Notes under the pieces: generated by a model
What the model was told of the DNA's origin: nothing
The model's database searches: none
What the model saw: only the letters and a program-made list of their open reading frames with translations
In this document: positions 32,544 through 45,245 of the stretch, piece after piece
How positions within the stretch are numbered: position 1 is the first letter of the stretch
Layout of the letters: each line of letters starts with the position of its first letter
From: Linum tenue
Lineage: Eukaryota; Streptophyta; Magnoliopsida; Malpighiales; Linaceae
Direction of reading: 5' to 3'
Assembly: GCA_946122785.1 (NCBI GenBank)
Contig: CAMGYJ010000005.1
Span: 36,446,002-36,510,001, forward strand
DNA: 64,000 nucleotides
Made by a program: the position numbers and the translations under genes

Positions 32544-32727
32544 GGGATGGGATTAGGTGCTAACCCTTATAGGGGTTAGCACCGTGATAACTAGCAAAAA
32601 ACGCTACTAAAAACAACGAAATCACTACAGATTATTATAAAATCAATACAACAACTAAGCTAAATCACTACTAACCCTTGGTTAGGACGGTGCTAACTCT
32701 TGTACAATTAGCACCGTAACTCCTCCC
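32544..32727. mobile_element. MULE-type MITE, 184 bp
   Basis: Terminal inverted repeats GGGATGGGATTAGGTGCTAA and GGGAGGAGTTACGGTGCTAA (right end, reverse complement), flanked by the exact 9-bp duplication ACCTATGCA (32535-32543 and 32728-32736). A 9-bp duplication and G-rich ends indicate a Mutator-like element. It has no coding capacity. Confidence 0.85.
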
Positions 32728-32736
32728 ACCTATGCA

Positions 32737-34790
32737 TGTCAACCCCTAGTGGTGGTGTTAGCTGGTTGAGTTGTTTGGTTTGTTAGTGTACGAGTAGCCC
32801 ACTGCTTTAATTTTTCCTTAATCCATGTACGATTTGCGATATAGAGTCGTCCTTCCTAGCTTCGTGTTTCTTGGTGAGAAAGCTAGGGTAATAGGAGGTG
32901 TATGAATAAGTCTATACTAGGTGGTGATGCGCGCCGTGTCGCGCGGCGGAGATGGCCTATGGACACGTATTATGTGGCCTGTTATAATGCTTTGTTAGTA
33001 TTGTTAGTCTAAAATTAATTTTTGTTAGCAATTTTGATAGTAATATTGACTGAGAAGAGATATATGACGGTCTACATCCAATTTAAATTTTTTTGAAAAT
33101 TTTGGCTAGTACATTATATTTACCTAAACCCATTGATTATGGGTAGGGTAGGGTATGGGTGAGGCATATATGGATTTGGAAGTTTGTAGATGGTTAGGGT
33201 AGGGTATGGATATTTACTTCCATAATCTAAATATTTATGAGTTGGGTATGGATACCCATTTATTCAAGTGTGTTTTAATACATACAAAAATTAGACCTAT
33301 TTGCAAAATTTCAAAAGTTTAGGTACCAAAATGTAATACACAAAAATTTTAGGTACTAAAATGTAATGTTCCATCAATATTGTTTTTGACAATAATGTTC
33401 CATCAATATGTGAGGACCTATATGCCAAAAAAATAAATTTACGTTATAAAAGATCTATTAAGTTTAGGTACATAAATGTAATTTGCATAGTTGAGACTTA
33501 ATTCATTTCACTGTGATGTATTTAAGATGATAATTATTTACTTTTTATAGAAAATGAAAACTATTTATTGATATGTGTAGATATCTAGCTAAACATTCCA
33601 TGTATAATTGTTGAAAATTCTAGAACGGGTGAAAAAGAAAAACTCTAGACAGAAGCAAAAGGAATACAAACTGGAACACGCTTAAAATTTCACGTCTTCA
33701 AATCCCATAGTGGAAAATGATGAATTTCTAATAAATAATAACCATATATATTTATTTTTAATTGGAAAGGGTGAGGAGTTGGTTAAGTTTGTACTAAGTG
33801 CAAAGGTTTGTGACCATTTATGCTAATTACCATTAAGTTTGGGTGTTAAGCTCTCTTATCCGGTCTTTTTCCAGTTTTTTATCTGGTCTCGAACGGTTTT
33901 TTACCTCAAATCTAAGCCCAAAGATTGGATTGGATTGTTTACTATTCCGGTCTCGGTCCGGGTTATACGGTCCGGTTTCGGGTAAAACCAAAAATCCCGG
34001 ACCAAATAGCTAGCCCTACCGTCAATACAACAGTCAACCCTTTTCACCGTAGCAATTTATTGACACTTGCTTATTTAGATGTCGCATATCTCGTTACATG
34101 TACTAAATCAGTTTATAAATTCGCTCTTACAATATTTTAGAGTCATCTCTCTTTTATCATTTATTTAATATTTCACATTAATGTTATAATTTTATGTTAT
34201 GGTGGATTGGATTCGTGGATTGGTGGATTGGATTCATGGATGTAAAATATACATTATAGTGACTAAGTTGTGATTTAATTAAATATGTGGTATCAAAATA
34301 TAAATTTTTATGCAACGGTGACCAAACTTCAACTTAAAATTAAATTTCAAGTATCAAAATGTAAAATACACATTATAATGACTAGATTGTGATTTAATTA
34401 AATTTGGGGTATCAAAATGTGAATATTTATGCACAATAACACTACTTCATGTTTATATATATTAATTAATGTGCGCCTTTATTATTTCTTGTTCCAGTGT
34501 GTGAAAGCTATTTAATGTAGGGTCTTATTTATTTTCCTTATCGAATAATCTGTTTAGTTAGCTATCTCATCTCTCTTCCCCACTTGGTAAGCTATACAAA
34601 ATGGAAATTCAGATTGGTTTGTAGGGTTTCTATCCCTCTTGTACATGAATAAGTCTTCACACTCAGAGAAACGACATAAATCGGTTGTCTCGTTTTTTCA
34701 TTTAGTCAAAGTTGAATTCCTGACAAGTGTATATATGCAGCAATATATAAAATATTGATGAATAAGAACAATACAGTGAGATTTTCTTTT
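32737..34790. other. Gene-free AT-rich DNA with short repeats
   Basis: It contains repeated AGGTAC(C/T)AAAATGTAAT phrases (33305-33370) and two diverged copies of a ~130-bp unit with GTGATTTAATTAAAT...GTATCAAAAT (34250-34435). GGTGGATTGGATTC repeats occur at 34200. No gene is supported. Confidence 0.5.
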
Positions 34791-34798
34791 ACCGCATT

Positions 34799-35076
34799 CA
34801 GTGGCGCAGCCAGACATCAAGTTCATAGGGTTCCTAAAAAATTTACTAACACTAATTCTTGTGTACCTAATGAATTTTAAGTTAACCGGAATCCTTGATG
34901 AGCTAGCATCGTTGAGACTATGGGGTATTAAACTTGAATTATCGTACTAAAACCTATACATTTAAAAGGTTTTGTTGCCGAATTATTTGCCAAGTGGGGT
35001 CCTAGGACCCCTCTCCTCCTTACTTTTTTTTTTTTTTTTTGACAACACCTCTCCTCCTTACCTCCCTCGGCCACTG
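34799..35076. mobile_element. hAT-type MITE, 278 bp
   Basis: It begins CAGTGGCGCAGCCAG and ends CCTCGGCCACTG, giving short inverted ends. It is flanked by the exact 8-bp duplication ACCGCATT (34791-34798 and 35077-35084). It contains a T18 tract and a CTCTCCTCCTTAC direct repeat. The 8-bp duplication and CAGTGG ends fit the hAT superfamily. Confidence 0.88.
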
Positions 35077-35084
35077 ACCGCATT

Positions 35085-35500
35085 GTGTGAGAGAAGAAAG
35101 TGTGATTTATTTGGTGTCTCTCAGGCCAAATGCATGCATGCATGTCTTGGACCGATTCTATATATGGTCGTTTCCGCAGGCCAAATGCATGCATGTCCTT
35201 GATTACTATCTAATTGTATAACTAATGATCACGAAATATGTTACAACGGATCGGGGAATTGGTAAGATAAGAAAGTAAAAATAAGCCACATATTTACGTA
35301 TGGATCGGGCGAGATTCTGCTGTGCCGGGCTTGTATCCCGGCTCAAAATACCGTGCATAATCATGAGTTATGCATCCGCTCAAGATAGAGTGCATAACAT
35401 TAGGGTGCATAATTATGAGTAACAAAATCTGGATCATTCTTTTAAGTGGCTGTAGATCTAAGAGTGGAAAATTGAAGGGATTTATTTTCCCTAGTTTTCT
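35085..35500. other. Gene-free DNA between MITE and palindromic repeat zone
   Basis: It contains GCCAAATGCATGCATG repeated at 35122 and 35181, and GTGCATAA repeats at 35345-35415. No gene. Confidence 0.4.
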
Positions 35501-36076
35501 TGATTGGATCATATCTTCTTCATTCTAACTCGGATTTCATTTTTTATTTTTTTGCACAGATGGAACGCGTTCATTGTGCTCTACAAAATGATATCCATTT
35601 TCAATATTTTTTGAGAAAAAAATTTCATACCTCTCGTTACCAACTCCATGCCATATGGTATGTCCTTCTTTTTTTAGTCGTTTTCGAAAATTTCTGCACA
35701 GAAGGAACGATTTAATCATGATCTATTGTATTTCAAATTTTTCTGGGTGAAAATATTTCATACCTCTCGTTACCAACTCCATACCATACTATATCATCCT
35801 AGTATGGTGTGGTATTTTTCGTACCATATGGTATGTTGTTATTTAATACCAGTCAATACCATCTGGTACAGTTAATACCATATGGTATTGACTGGTAATA
35901 ACTGGAAAAATTTTTTTGTTCCAAAAAATATCAAAGTGTATTTCATTTTGAGGAGCACAATTAATATGATCTAACTGTGCAAAAAAATTAAATTCCGAGT
36001 TAAAACGAGTGAGAAATCGTCCGTTAAAGATTAAGAGAATGAAAATTAAAGGTTTTTCGAGGAGAGAGAAAGAGGC
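35501..36076. repeat. Repeat family with CCATATGG palindromes, left of the CACTA element
   Basis: Units start near GCACAGA(T/A)GGAACG and contain TGTGCTCTACAA, CTCTCGTTACCAACTCCAT and ACCATATGGTAT. There are two forward copies (from about 35555 and about 35690) and one inverted copy (about 35850-36070). Two further forward copies are on the other side of the CACTA element (45290-45690). The element thus inserted into a local repeat cluster. Confidence 0.7.
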
Positions 36077-36103
36077 GCTCACTACAACAAATTCGGCCTA
36101 TTA

Positions 36104-36490
36104 GGACAAATTTTTTTTTTTGTCATTTTACTTTTGTCATAATAGGTACTATAATATGACAAAAATTGTAAATATCACATTTGGTACTCCTAATGTGACA
36201 AAATATCAGTTTGTCAGAATACTTTGTCAGTTAAAGTTTATAAAGTGACCAAGTTTGTGTGTCACTATATGGTTCGTCAAAATAGGTAACCCACATCGGG
36301 TTGTAAGAGACATAAAGTGACAAAATGTGATCGTCAAAGTATCGTTTGTCATATTATGTATTGATGAATTGTTTAAACGACAAATTGGTTTGTCACAATA
36401 GAGCACCATAACCCCTCGCCGATCTGACCAAATGTAATGTTGGTCTTAATATAGTGGTCTCGATATGTGACAGTGGCATTTTGTCATAAT
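36104..36490. repeat. CACTA left subterminal repeats
   Basis: Many short direct and inverted TGACAAA / TTTGTCA units, for example around 36120, 36182, 36210, 36358 and 36480. In En/Spm elements such motifs bind the TNPA protein. Confidence 0.8.
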
Positions 36491-37194
36491 TGGTGTTTTT
36501 AGTCTGCAACCTCTTTCCCTCGATCGGGAGAACAATTATACTCCTTTTTCCTTGTCTCTTGAAATTGTGCAGTCTATCAAAAATCCAAAGGAACCCGACA
36601 TCAAAATCCTTTACCCGTCCTCCACCAATCGGGCCGGCGACTCTCCGGCGGGATTTCCGTCATCGTAGCTGTTCCACCAATCTCCCCGTCACCACCGCAG
36701 TTCAAAGATCCCCTATCTCCAAAACCTAAATTTCTTTTCCGGATTGGAGAGCAAACTCGCTGGTCTTTCTCCCTCCCTCGTTTCCCATAGCAAACTCGCT
36801 GGTCTCATAAATAGGTAAGCGTCGTCCTTCCCTCCCGTGGCTACTATGTAATGCTAATTTAGCTTAAGACTATTCTGGTGGATTATCTATCTGAATGAGC
36901 TATTGTGTTTCCTTGTCATTGACTCGGTGGCAGGTGCTGCTTATATCTTCGATCCTTCAACCATCCAGTTGTGCTAATTAGAATAGAGAGAAGGCGGCCC
37001 AAGCACTAAGCAAAGGTAAGATTCGATTAATGTCTTCAATTTTTCTGACATTCAGAGAAATCGTGCAAGTCAACTGGTTCCTAATGGTTTGTCATATACC
37101 CTCTGCAGATCCTTTTCTAGTTCATCTCACGCTGTGCTTCCTTCTTGACCAACTGCCTATATAGGGAAGGTCAGTTTCTTTACGCACAGATTGA
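36491..37194 (+). promoter_or_regulatory. Promoter and 5' leader of the TNP2 gene
   Basis: About 700 bp between the subterminal repeats and the TNP2 start. The tandem phrase GCAAACTCGCTGGTCT occurs at about 36751 and 36790. Splice-like sites (TAAG/GTAAG near 37016 and TGCAG near 37108) suggest untranslated exons. I see no TATA box that I would trust. Confidence 0.4.
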
Positions 37195-40100
37195 ATGAAT
37201 AGAAATTGGATTAAGCTTAAGGATAGGTTTTGTGATGAATATCAAAAGGGGGTTTCTGAGTTCATAGGGGCTGCCAGCAAACATGTTGATACGCTAGGTA
37301 GAACTAGATGCCCTTGTAAAAGGTGCAATAATCGAAACTTCAAGAAGTTGGAGATTGTCGCAGATGATATAACCAGGAATGGCATGGTGGAGACATATAC
37401 TACATGGATCCATCATGGTGAGTCGTTTGACTTTGGGAGTACTAGACATCAGCCTAGGCAACCTACAGTTGCGCCTGAGACTGAGGGTTTAGAGGATGAC
37501 ATGGCTGATATGTTAGGGGATATGCTGCGTGCTTCTTCTGGAAATGCTCCTGTCATTGAGGGGTCAACAACACCTAATTATTCTAATATAACAGACCTCA
37601 ATGATAAATTGGCTCGGCTAATCCGTGATGCCAATTTGCCATTATACCCTGGATGCAAAGACTTTTCTAGATTATCATTTGTTATGAAATTGCTGAACAA
37701 TAAACTGGTCACCAATAGTACTGATAAAGCCTTCAACATGAATCTGGACCTAGTCAAGAAAGCGTTACCTGTTGGTGAGACGCTTCCTTCTTCCTTCTAT
37801 GAAGTTAAGCGGTACATGGAAGATCTTGGGTTTGGTTACACCACTATAGATGCATGTCCAAATCATTGTGTACTCTATAGAGGTCCTCTAGAATCTGCCA
37901 AGTCATGTCCCAAATGCAATGAGTCTAGATACATTCCTGGGAAACAAAATAATGTAGCCCAAAAGAAAGCTAGGTATTTCCCACTAAAAGATAGGCTGCA
38001 AAGATTGTACATGACTAAGGAGGATGCTAAAGACATGAGGTGGCACAAGGACTTGCGTGTCGATGATGATACGTTAAGGCATCCGGCAGATGGAGAAACT
38101 TGGAAACGATTCGATGAGGAACATAATTGGTTTTCAGCAGACCCTAGGAATGTTCGCCTTGCTCTTCTAAGTGATGGGTTCAATCCTTTTGGGAACATGA
38201 GCAATAGCTATAGCATGTGGCCTGTCGTGTTAACACCGTACAATCTCCCGCCTTGGAAATGTATGACAGAACCTTATTTTATTCTTGCTGTCCTTATTCC
38301 TGGAGAGAAATCGCCCGGTAATAACATACATGTGTACTTAGAGCCCCTAATAGAAATGTTGAGAGAGTTATGGGAGGATGGGGTCAGTACGTATGACGCA
38401 CACTCAAACGAAACATTTCGTTTACATGCTGCGTTGTTATGGACAATAAACGATTTCCCCGCATATGGCATGCTATCGGGCTGGAGTACGAAGGGGAGAT
38501 TAGCCTGTCCTGTATGTAATAGTGAGACATGCTATGAACGTTTGGATTTTAGTCATAAAGAGTGTTACATGGGGCATCGAAGATGGCTGCCAAGTGACCA
38601 TAGGTGGAGAAAAAGTCGGAAATTTGATGGGAAGCATGAACTTAGAGGCAAACCAAGAGTGTTGTCTGGGGATCAACTTTTGCAGCAAATAGATAAGGCC
38701 TTTCTCTCTGATGTGGTCGTGAATGATTGTGGGAAAAGGAAAAGGGGAAGTTCTGATGATATTCCACATAACTGGAAAATCAAAGCTTCATTTTGGAGTT
38801 TGCCATATTGGAAAACTATAGAGTTGAGGCATAATTTAGATGTTATGCATGTTGAAAAAAACATTAGTGAGAATGTGATAGCTACACTACTAAATATCGA
38901 GGGTAAGACCAAAGATACAGCCAATGCTAGACGGGATTTGGAAGATATGCGTATTAGGAAAGAGCTACATCTGGTGAGAGACGGTGATAAGTATAACATG
39001 CCTCCCGCTTTATACACCATAAAAACCGCACAACGAAGGCCATTTTGTGACTGGTTGAGGTCGATCAAATTCCCAGATGCTTATGCATCTAATATATCCC
39101 GGTGTGTGACTACTGATGGTCGGTCAATCACTGGCATGAAAAGCCATGATCACCATGTCTTCATTCAACGCCTTCTGCCTGTTGTTGCACAAGGGTTCCT
39201 GAGCAAAGAAGTATATAATATATTGTCTCAACTTAGTGAATTCTTTCGTGAGTTGTGTTCAAGAACGATATCGAAGTCCACTGTCAGGAAACTCAATGAT
39301 AACATTCCAGTTATACTTTGCAACCTGGAAATGTTGTATCCACCAGCTTTCTTCGTCGTGATGATGCATCTGCCTATTCACCTTCCCCGCGAAATTGAGC
39401 TCGGGGGACCGGTGCAGTATCGCTGGATGTACCCAATGGAGAGGTACACCCTGAGTCACGCACATTAATTTTTTTCTCCGACTTTTTATATAACGTAGCT
39501 AACTTTGGTATTATGACGTTTTCTTGGTTTTTATTTAACTAGGTTTTTAGGAACTCTTAAATCTTATGTTTCTAATAAGGCCCGTGCCGAGGGATTGATT
39601 GCCGAAAGGTATATAGCGAAAGAATGTTCAGATTTCTGTTCTAAATATCTTAAAGGTGTTGAAACCCGAGCAAGTAGGCTAGACAGAAATGATGATGGGT
39701 TAGACGATTTGAACTACAAGGGGTTTGATGTTTTCCGCCAGCAAGGTAGATCTATAGGTGCTGCAAACTACGACCCTATAGGGCAGGCTGAGTTCCATAA
39801 GATTCAATGGTATGTCTTCACCAATTGTGATGAAATTGAAGAACAATTGAAGTAAGTTCTTCTTCCTTTGTATACTCTAAACCCCATTTATTATTTTTTC
39901 ATACCTTTTGTTCTTAACAATTGCGGTTACAGTATGCATACGGAACAGAGAATGCTGAATTATCCAAACAGTACCCCAACAACCATTGCTGAAAACTTCC
40001 CATATTGGTTTAAAACCTTTGTAAGCCCAAATCCCCCCTTTTTTCTCTTTTCTTAATCACAAGACCACAATCTATTGATTGCAGCTAGCTACCCATATCA

Positions 40101-40969
40101 GTCTATCAACTTTTGGAAGCCCCCTGTTTTTATATTTCCATTTGTTTCTCTTCTCTAACTCACAGCAGCCGTGTATTATGTTTTAGGTGTCTGAACAGTT
40201 TTTGGCTGGCACGCTTAAAGAGACTGACCATTTATATGTCCTAGGATTAGGGGCTGATGAACGTATTACTAGATATCCTGGACTCATCATTAACGGGGTT
40301 CGATACCAAATAAAAATGGCAGATCAAGGGCATCGAACTCAGAATAGTGGTGTCGTTGTTCGGGCTGACCACAATGGCGAGACTATAGATTATTACGGGG
40401 TTCTGGTAGACATTATTAAGTTGCAATATTCTGGAGGGCATCGGGTGTTTGTATTCAAGTGCGAGTGGTTCAATGTGGGGGACAAGAAGAATGGAATAAG
40501 GATGGATGGACACTTGACGAGCATAAACATGGATAGAAAATGGTGTACGGAGGACCCATATGTATTGGCCAGTCAGGCTAACCAAGTGTTCTACATTGCA
40601 GATATTAAGAATGGTGGTGCATGGCATATCGTCCACAAGGTATGTCCAAGAAGTTTGTACGATGTTCCCGAGAAGGAGGAAGCGGGACATGGGGATCCAG
40701 TGTATGAAAATCAGCCATACCAACAAGATGTGGACATTTCTGATTTTAATGTAAGTGAAAGCGACTTAGCGGATTTGAGTCGTGATGACGAGGCACCAAC
40801 AATCGTTACTGAGCCAGTCATACGAGCCATTGATGGACGAGCTGCAGCAATGGAAGCAAGTGATGAGGAGATAGAGGATGACACTTTAGATGACCATCAT
40901 TTCACCACGAATGAAACTGAACACCCAGATGGGAATGATCCATCCTTTAGTGACGAGGAAGAAGCATAA
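37195..40969 (+). CDS. tnp2: CACTA transposase, TNP2-like (1142 aa)
   Basis: Four exons: 37195-39443, 39543-39851, 39933-40020 and 40187-40969. All are in phase with GT-AG introns. The N-terminal transposase-associated domain (~1-75) has the Cys-rich RTRCPCKRCNN. A tnp2 (Transposase_21) core follows at ~330-600 with NDFPAYGMLSGWSTKG, LACPVCN and LRHNLDVMHVEKN. DUF4218-like sequence ends exon 1 (CNLEMLYPPAFF...MHLPIHLP). A DUF4216-like domain (~945-1020) has YYGVLVDI, FVFKCEWF and YPGLIING nearby. The tail is acidic. The transposase cuts the element at its CACTA ends. Every expected domain is present and no stop interrupts the joined frame. Confidence 0.92.
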
Positions 40970-42401
40970 CAGTACATTTAACCCAGGCGCCCTTTATATG
41001 TTTACAGAATTATTTTTTTTACATAGATATGTACAGATTTTTTGGGGGCCATAGTTGTTTTTGACCAATTTTTTTGGGGCTTAGTTTCATTTTTACAGAT
41101 TTTTGGGTTTATTATACGAAAAATATTGAATATAGCGTTCAAGTTTTATCGATGTTACTTGAGTCTGAAAATGGGGTTTATGTTTTCGTATATGAACCCA
41201 GGCAAAACATAAACCCAGATCGTCTCTGGTTCAATGAATTTTCATGTTTGATTGGGTTTCTGGTGCAGATTTGTAGGTGTTTGTGTAGGAGGGAGAATGG
41301 GTTTAGTTCAAAAATGGTTTATATTGGCTGTCTTCTGAGCCCAATGATTAAAGGGATCAAAGCCCTTTCATTCTTTTAGTCGGGCCCGTTTTAAATTAGG
41401 TAAGCCAAGCCCTTTCCACTCTTCTTTGTATCTGCCGAAAGGAGAACCCTAGGTCCCTCTTCTTCGAATCTGCCGACAGCCGCTACCTCTCCTATGGCGA
41501 TTTCTCTCTGAACCTTCCCCGCGAAATTGAGACTCATCATTGCTGTGTAGTGTCTTCTCGTCGTTCTAGTTGTGAGACGTTGTTTGACAGTCAGGCGCTG
41601 GTTTCAGAATCGCCATTCAGGTTTGCCGCGACATGCATGATTCGATTTCTTCTTCGTTTGCTATGCTCTGTTTGCCGCGACATGCATGATTCGATTTCTT
41701 CTCCGTTTGCTATGTTGTGTTTGCCGCGACATGCATGATTCGATTTCTTCTCCGATTTCTTATTCTTTTGTGATTTGGTTTGTGGATTAGGGGTTGGATT
41801 TCTAATGATTCCCTCGATTTTCCGATTTGTTCTGTTTGTCGATTTCTAATGATGCCCTCGACCTCCTCTCCTCTCCTCTCGAGGTCCCTCTGCATACTGT
41901 TGGGGTTTCCGAATTGTTGTGTTAGTCGATTTGTTTGTGATTTGGTTTGTCGATTAGGGTTTTCGATTCTCCGATTTGTTTGTGTTTATGTTGATGCCCT
42001 CGATCCTCGAGATCCCTCATTGCTTGTTGCTCCAGATTAAGGAACACTCATATTTCATCCATATTTCAGTGGGGGTGTATGCTTTCTAGTTTCCAGATTT
42101 GATCAAATCTAAACTATTAGTTAGGTCCCATATAATGCTCTTATTAAATTTGATGTTGTTGTGGTTTAGAGGAGTTAAGGCGATTCTTAAGTTTGCATAA
42201 CAGAGTGCTTATAGACTTTTTAGTCCACTTATTGAAATCATAAGTTAGGTCCACTTATTGAAATCTTAAGTTAGTTCCCATATTACTTTACCTAGTGGTT
42301 TCAAAACCACTACTACACATCCTGAAACTGTGAAGCTAGTATGTGGATTGATGGCTGTGGTTTTGCTTTTTGACCATTAAACCTGCCCCTATGTTGTAGG
42401 T
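40970..42401 (+). other. Spacer between TNP2 and TNPA-like genes
   Basis: It contains the TNP2 3' region and the promoter/5' leader of the second gene, including a likely leader intron ending TGTTGTAG just before its ATG. A 49-bp tandem repeat lies at 41623-41770. No further protein is supported. Confidence 0.5.
41623..41770. repeat. 49-bp tandem repeat, three copies
   Basis: TTGCCGCGACATGCATGATT recurs at 41623, 41672 and 41721 with the following CGATTTCTTCTCCG. The spacing is exactly 49 bp. It is located in the presumed 5' leader/promoter of the TNPA-like gene. Confidence 0.9.
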
Positions 42402-44225
42402 ATGCCGCCACTGAAGAAGAAGAAGGCTGCTACTGACAAGGCAGTGCCGATCCCGGATTTTTACCGGGCGACAAGATCAGGGAGGGTGCGGCAAGAACCT
42501 GCTCGGTCCACCGAATCTGTAAGCGGGGGGAGTAGACGTCGAGCTGGAGCATCAGTGAATGAGGATACTGAACGCACAGACACTGTGAATCCAGACGAAC
42601 CCAATGGCAATGATGATTCCGAGGCAGAAGCATCCAATCATGAGACCGGAGAAGGTAGTAATCCAACTGGATTGGAAGCACCTGCGGCTAAAAAGAGGGG
42701 ACTGTCCAAAGGGTACGAGATAATGAAGAGAACCGGAACTGGAGGCAAGATAGATGGAATCTACGTAATGGAGAATGGGCAGTCATTCGTAGGGCCTAAT
42801 GAGAGCTTGTTGAAGACAGAGTTGGGCGTCGTTACACGCCTGATGGCCCCGATACGGAAGTACTACTGGTCCAAGTTGACTGAAGCAGACAAGCACCCAT
42901 TATTCAAGAAGCTAGAGGTAATTTCCGAAAACTCCTAGTTTGGCATGAAGTAGGGTAATCTGGACATTTTTTTTGCTGCTGTTTGTTTGTTTTACTTGAC
43001 TTGGGAAACTTCACGATCTGTTGGTAAATGAAGTATATACTTGTTGTTTATGTAGGATGAATTTGACATAGACACGGCAGGAGCAGATGCAAGGAAGATT
43101 ATGGAGAAGAGAATGAAGAAGCGGTTCATCAATTACAAGTATGCGATGCACGCTCACTACCTGAAAGACCCTCAGACAGCCAGGACAGACCCTCCAGTGG
43201 ACATGAACATAGAGGATTGGCATATGCTGTGTGATCACTTTGAGAGTGAAAACTTTATAGTAAGTAACACCTTCTGTTTCATCATCAATTCTTTCATGTG
43301 TAACCTTGCCTTACAATAAATGGTTGCTAATGACTTGTATTTGTCATATGCAGAAGCGAAGCCAAATAAATAAAGCCAACAAGAGTAAGCAAGTGTATGC
43401 ACACACTTCTGGTGCAAAATCGCTTGATCAAAGAATATATGAGTTGGTAAGTGTTCTCGAATTCAAAGACTAATTTATACATTGAAAGAATATATGAGTT
43501 GGTACGTGTTCTCGAATTCAAAGACTAATTTAACTCTGCCTGATTGTGTAACTTTCCTTGTTTCGTGTAGGAGAAGAAAAAGAAGCAAAAGCAGCAGGAG
43601 GAGCAGCCTACTCAAGAAGAGCGGGAAACTGATATGGAGGATGCTGATACCGTAGAGGAGGAGCCAATAGATCTCCTATTGTATGCGAAGAGGTATCAGC
43701 GGGCTGACGGTAGTTGGGTATCGGAGGAACCGCAGAAGAACTATGTGAGTTCATCCTTTTGTGGCTTGTTTGATTTTCACTGAGTTCATACCAGCCATGT
43801 GACATATATCATTACCCGTGTGTTGCTTTCAATCCTAGTTGGAGATGCAGTCCATGTGGATAGAGGCAAAGGCAGAGGGGAAGCCTATATCAGGCCGTGA
43901 CATTGTTGAGAAGGTCCTCAAGAAAAAGGTGAAGTATGGACCGAAGGAGAACCCAAGATCAGCAAAGGAGCTTCAACTCCAAGCAGAATTGGAGGCAACA
44001 AGGGCTGAAGCGGAAAGAAAAGCCAAGGAGTTTGCTGAGAAGATACAGAGTCAGGAGGAGCAGCTAAAAAGCCAGGCTGAGAAGATACAACTTCAGGAAG
44101 AAAAGTTAAAGAGCCAGGAGGAGAGGTTTGATACTCAAGCAGAGGAGATGAACCAGATGAAAGCCGCCCAGGACAAGCTACAGCATCAAGTGCTAGTCAT
44201 TGCTCGCCAATTACCCCGCAAATGA
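42402..44225 (+). CDS. tnpA-like: CACTA TNPA-like protein (Transposase_24-type, 457 aa)
   Basis: Five exons: 42402-42917, 43056-43259, 43354-43446, 43571-43744 and 43839-44225, in phase throughout. Basic N-terminus (PPLKKKKAATDK), an acidic Ser/Glu linker, then a conserved-looking block (ETELGVVTRL-like TELGVVTRLMAPIRKYYW, then KRMKKRF, DWHMLCDHFES, KRSQINKANKSKQ and RADGSWV) typical of plant Transposase_24 proteins. The C-terminus is a long Gln/Glu/Lys coiled coil (~345-450, repeated QEEQLKSQAEK). In En/Spm the second protein binds the subterminal repeats and brings the ends together. That role here is inference from position and family. Confidence 0.85.
43431..43533 (+). repeat. 55-bp tandem duplication across an exon-intron border
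   Basis: AAGAATATATGAGTTGGTAA at 43431 is repeated at 43486 as AAGAATATATGAGTTGGTAC, followed by the same GTGTTCTCGAATTCAAAGAC. The duplication copies the end of exon 3 and its donor. The second donor reads GTACGT instead of GTAAGT. Confidence 0.9.
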
Positions 44226-44549
44226 ACTCCTAAGTCCAAGGTAACAACACTGCCTTAGTTTGCAGAGGCAGATGAGAATGCAGGCTAGGTGTTTGATGTT
44301 TTAAGTATGTTAGTTTATGCTTTTGTGAACAAAGTTATCATGCTTTGTGTTGTGGTGAACAAGGAGTTTCATGGTTGTGTGATGTTGGACTACTTTGAAT
44401 GTTTGTTTATGGTGAACAAGGCCTTAGCGGGACATGGGAATGGTCATGGATGTAATATGGTAGATGTTTTCAATTATATCTCCATGTTCAGTTTGCGGAT
44501 TAAATTTCGCATTATGGAATTTGTTAAGCAGATCAAATGTGACAACAAT

Positions 44550-45245
44550 GGAAAGTTCACATATTATGACAAGTCCATGACGAGCTAAATTCGTCATAAT
44601 AGGAAAAAATGACAAAATATACTCGTCATAATAAGGATTTACGACAAAAGGGCCAAGTCACAATTATAAGTTACGAGAAAATGCGTTCGTCATAATACAC
44701 TGGAATGGCAAAATATATTCGTCATAATAGGAAAATATGACAAAGGATATTCGTCACAACATAATTTATGACAAAATAATTTAGTCACAACAATGTGATG
44801 GAAGAGTATAAACCCAGGAATATGCCTTCAATTTATGACAAAACATGTTGACAAACTTTTCAGTTTGTCATATTATAACCATTTCCTGACAAACACCTGA
44901 TTTGTCATATTAGGATTCTGACAAATTATGAACCTCTCATGACAAATATTATTCGTCACAAAATACTGTAATGACAAACAATGATCGTCTAATATGACCA
45001 ACAAATTGCTCATAAGTATCAATATATGACAAACAGTTTTCGTCATATTATCTTTGTTTGTCACAATAGACTAACCAGAACCTCATATGTAACGGAAGTA
45101 TTTGTGACAAATGTGTTTCAAAAATTTGTCGCATTTGATCTATCTTGACGGCGATAAAATGACAAAAGTTTGTGACAAAGCATTTTGTCATATTAGGTCA
45201 ACTATGACAAAACAGGTACATAATATGACGAAATATCCCCGTCAT
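44550..45245. repeat. CACTA right subterminal repeats
   Basis: Dense TTCGTCATAATAGG and ATGACAAA units in both orientations, at about 44592, 44622, 44690, 44718, 44880, 45040 and 45190. They mirror the left subterminal region. Confidence 0.85.

Noticed and set aside
42430..42681. Minus-strand frame opposite the TNPA-like gene
   Set aside because: It is a shadow of exon 1 on the other strand, with no start context or domain.
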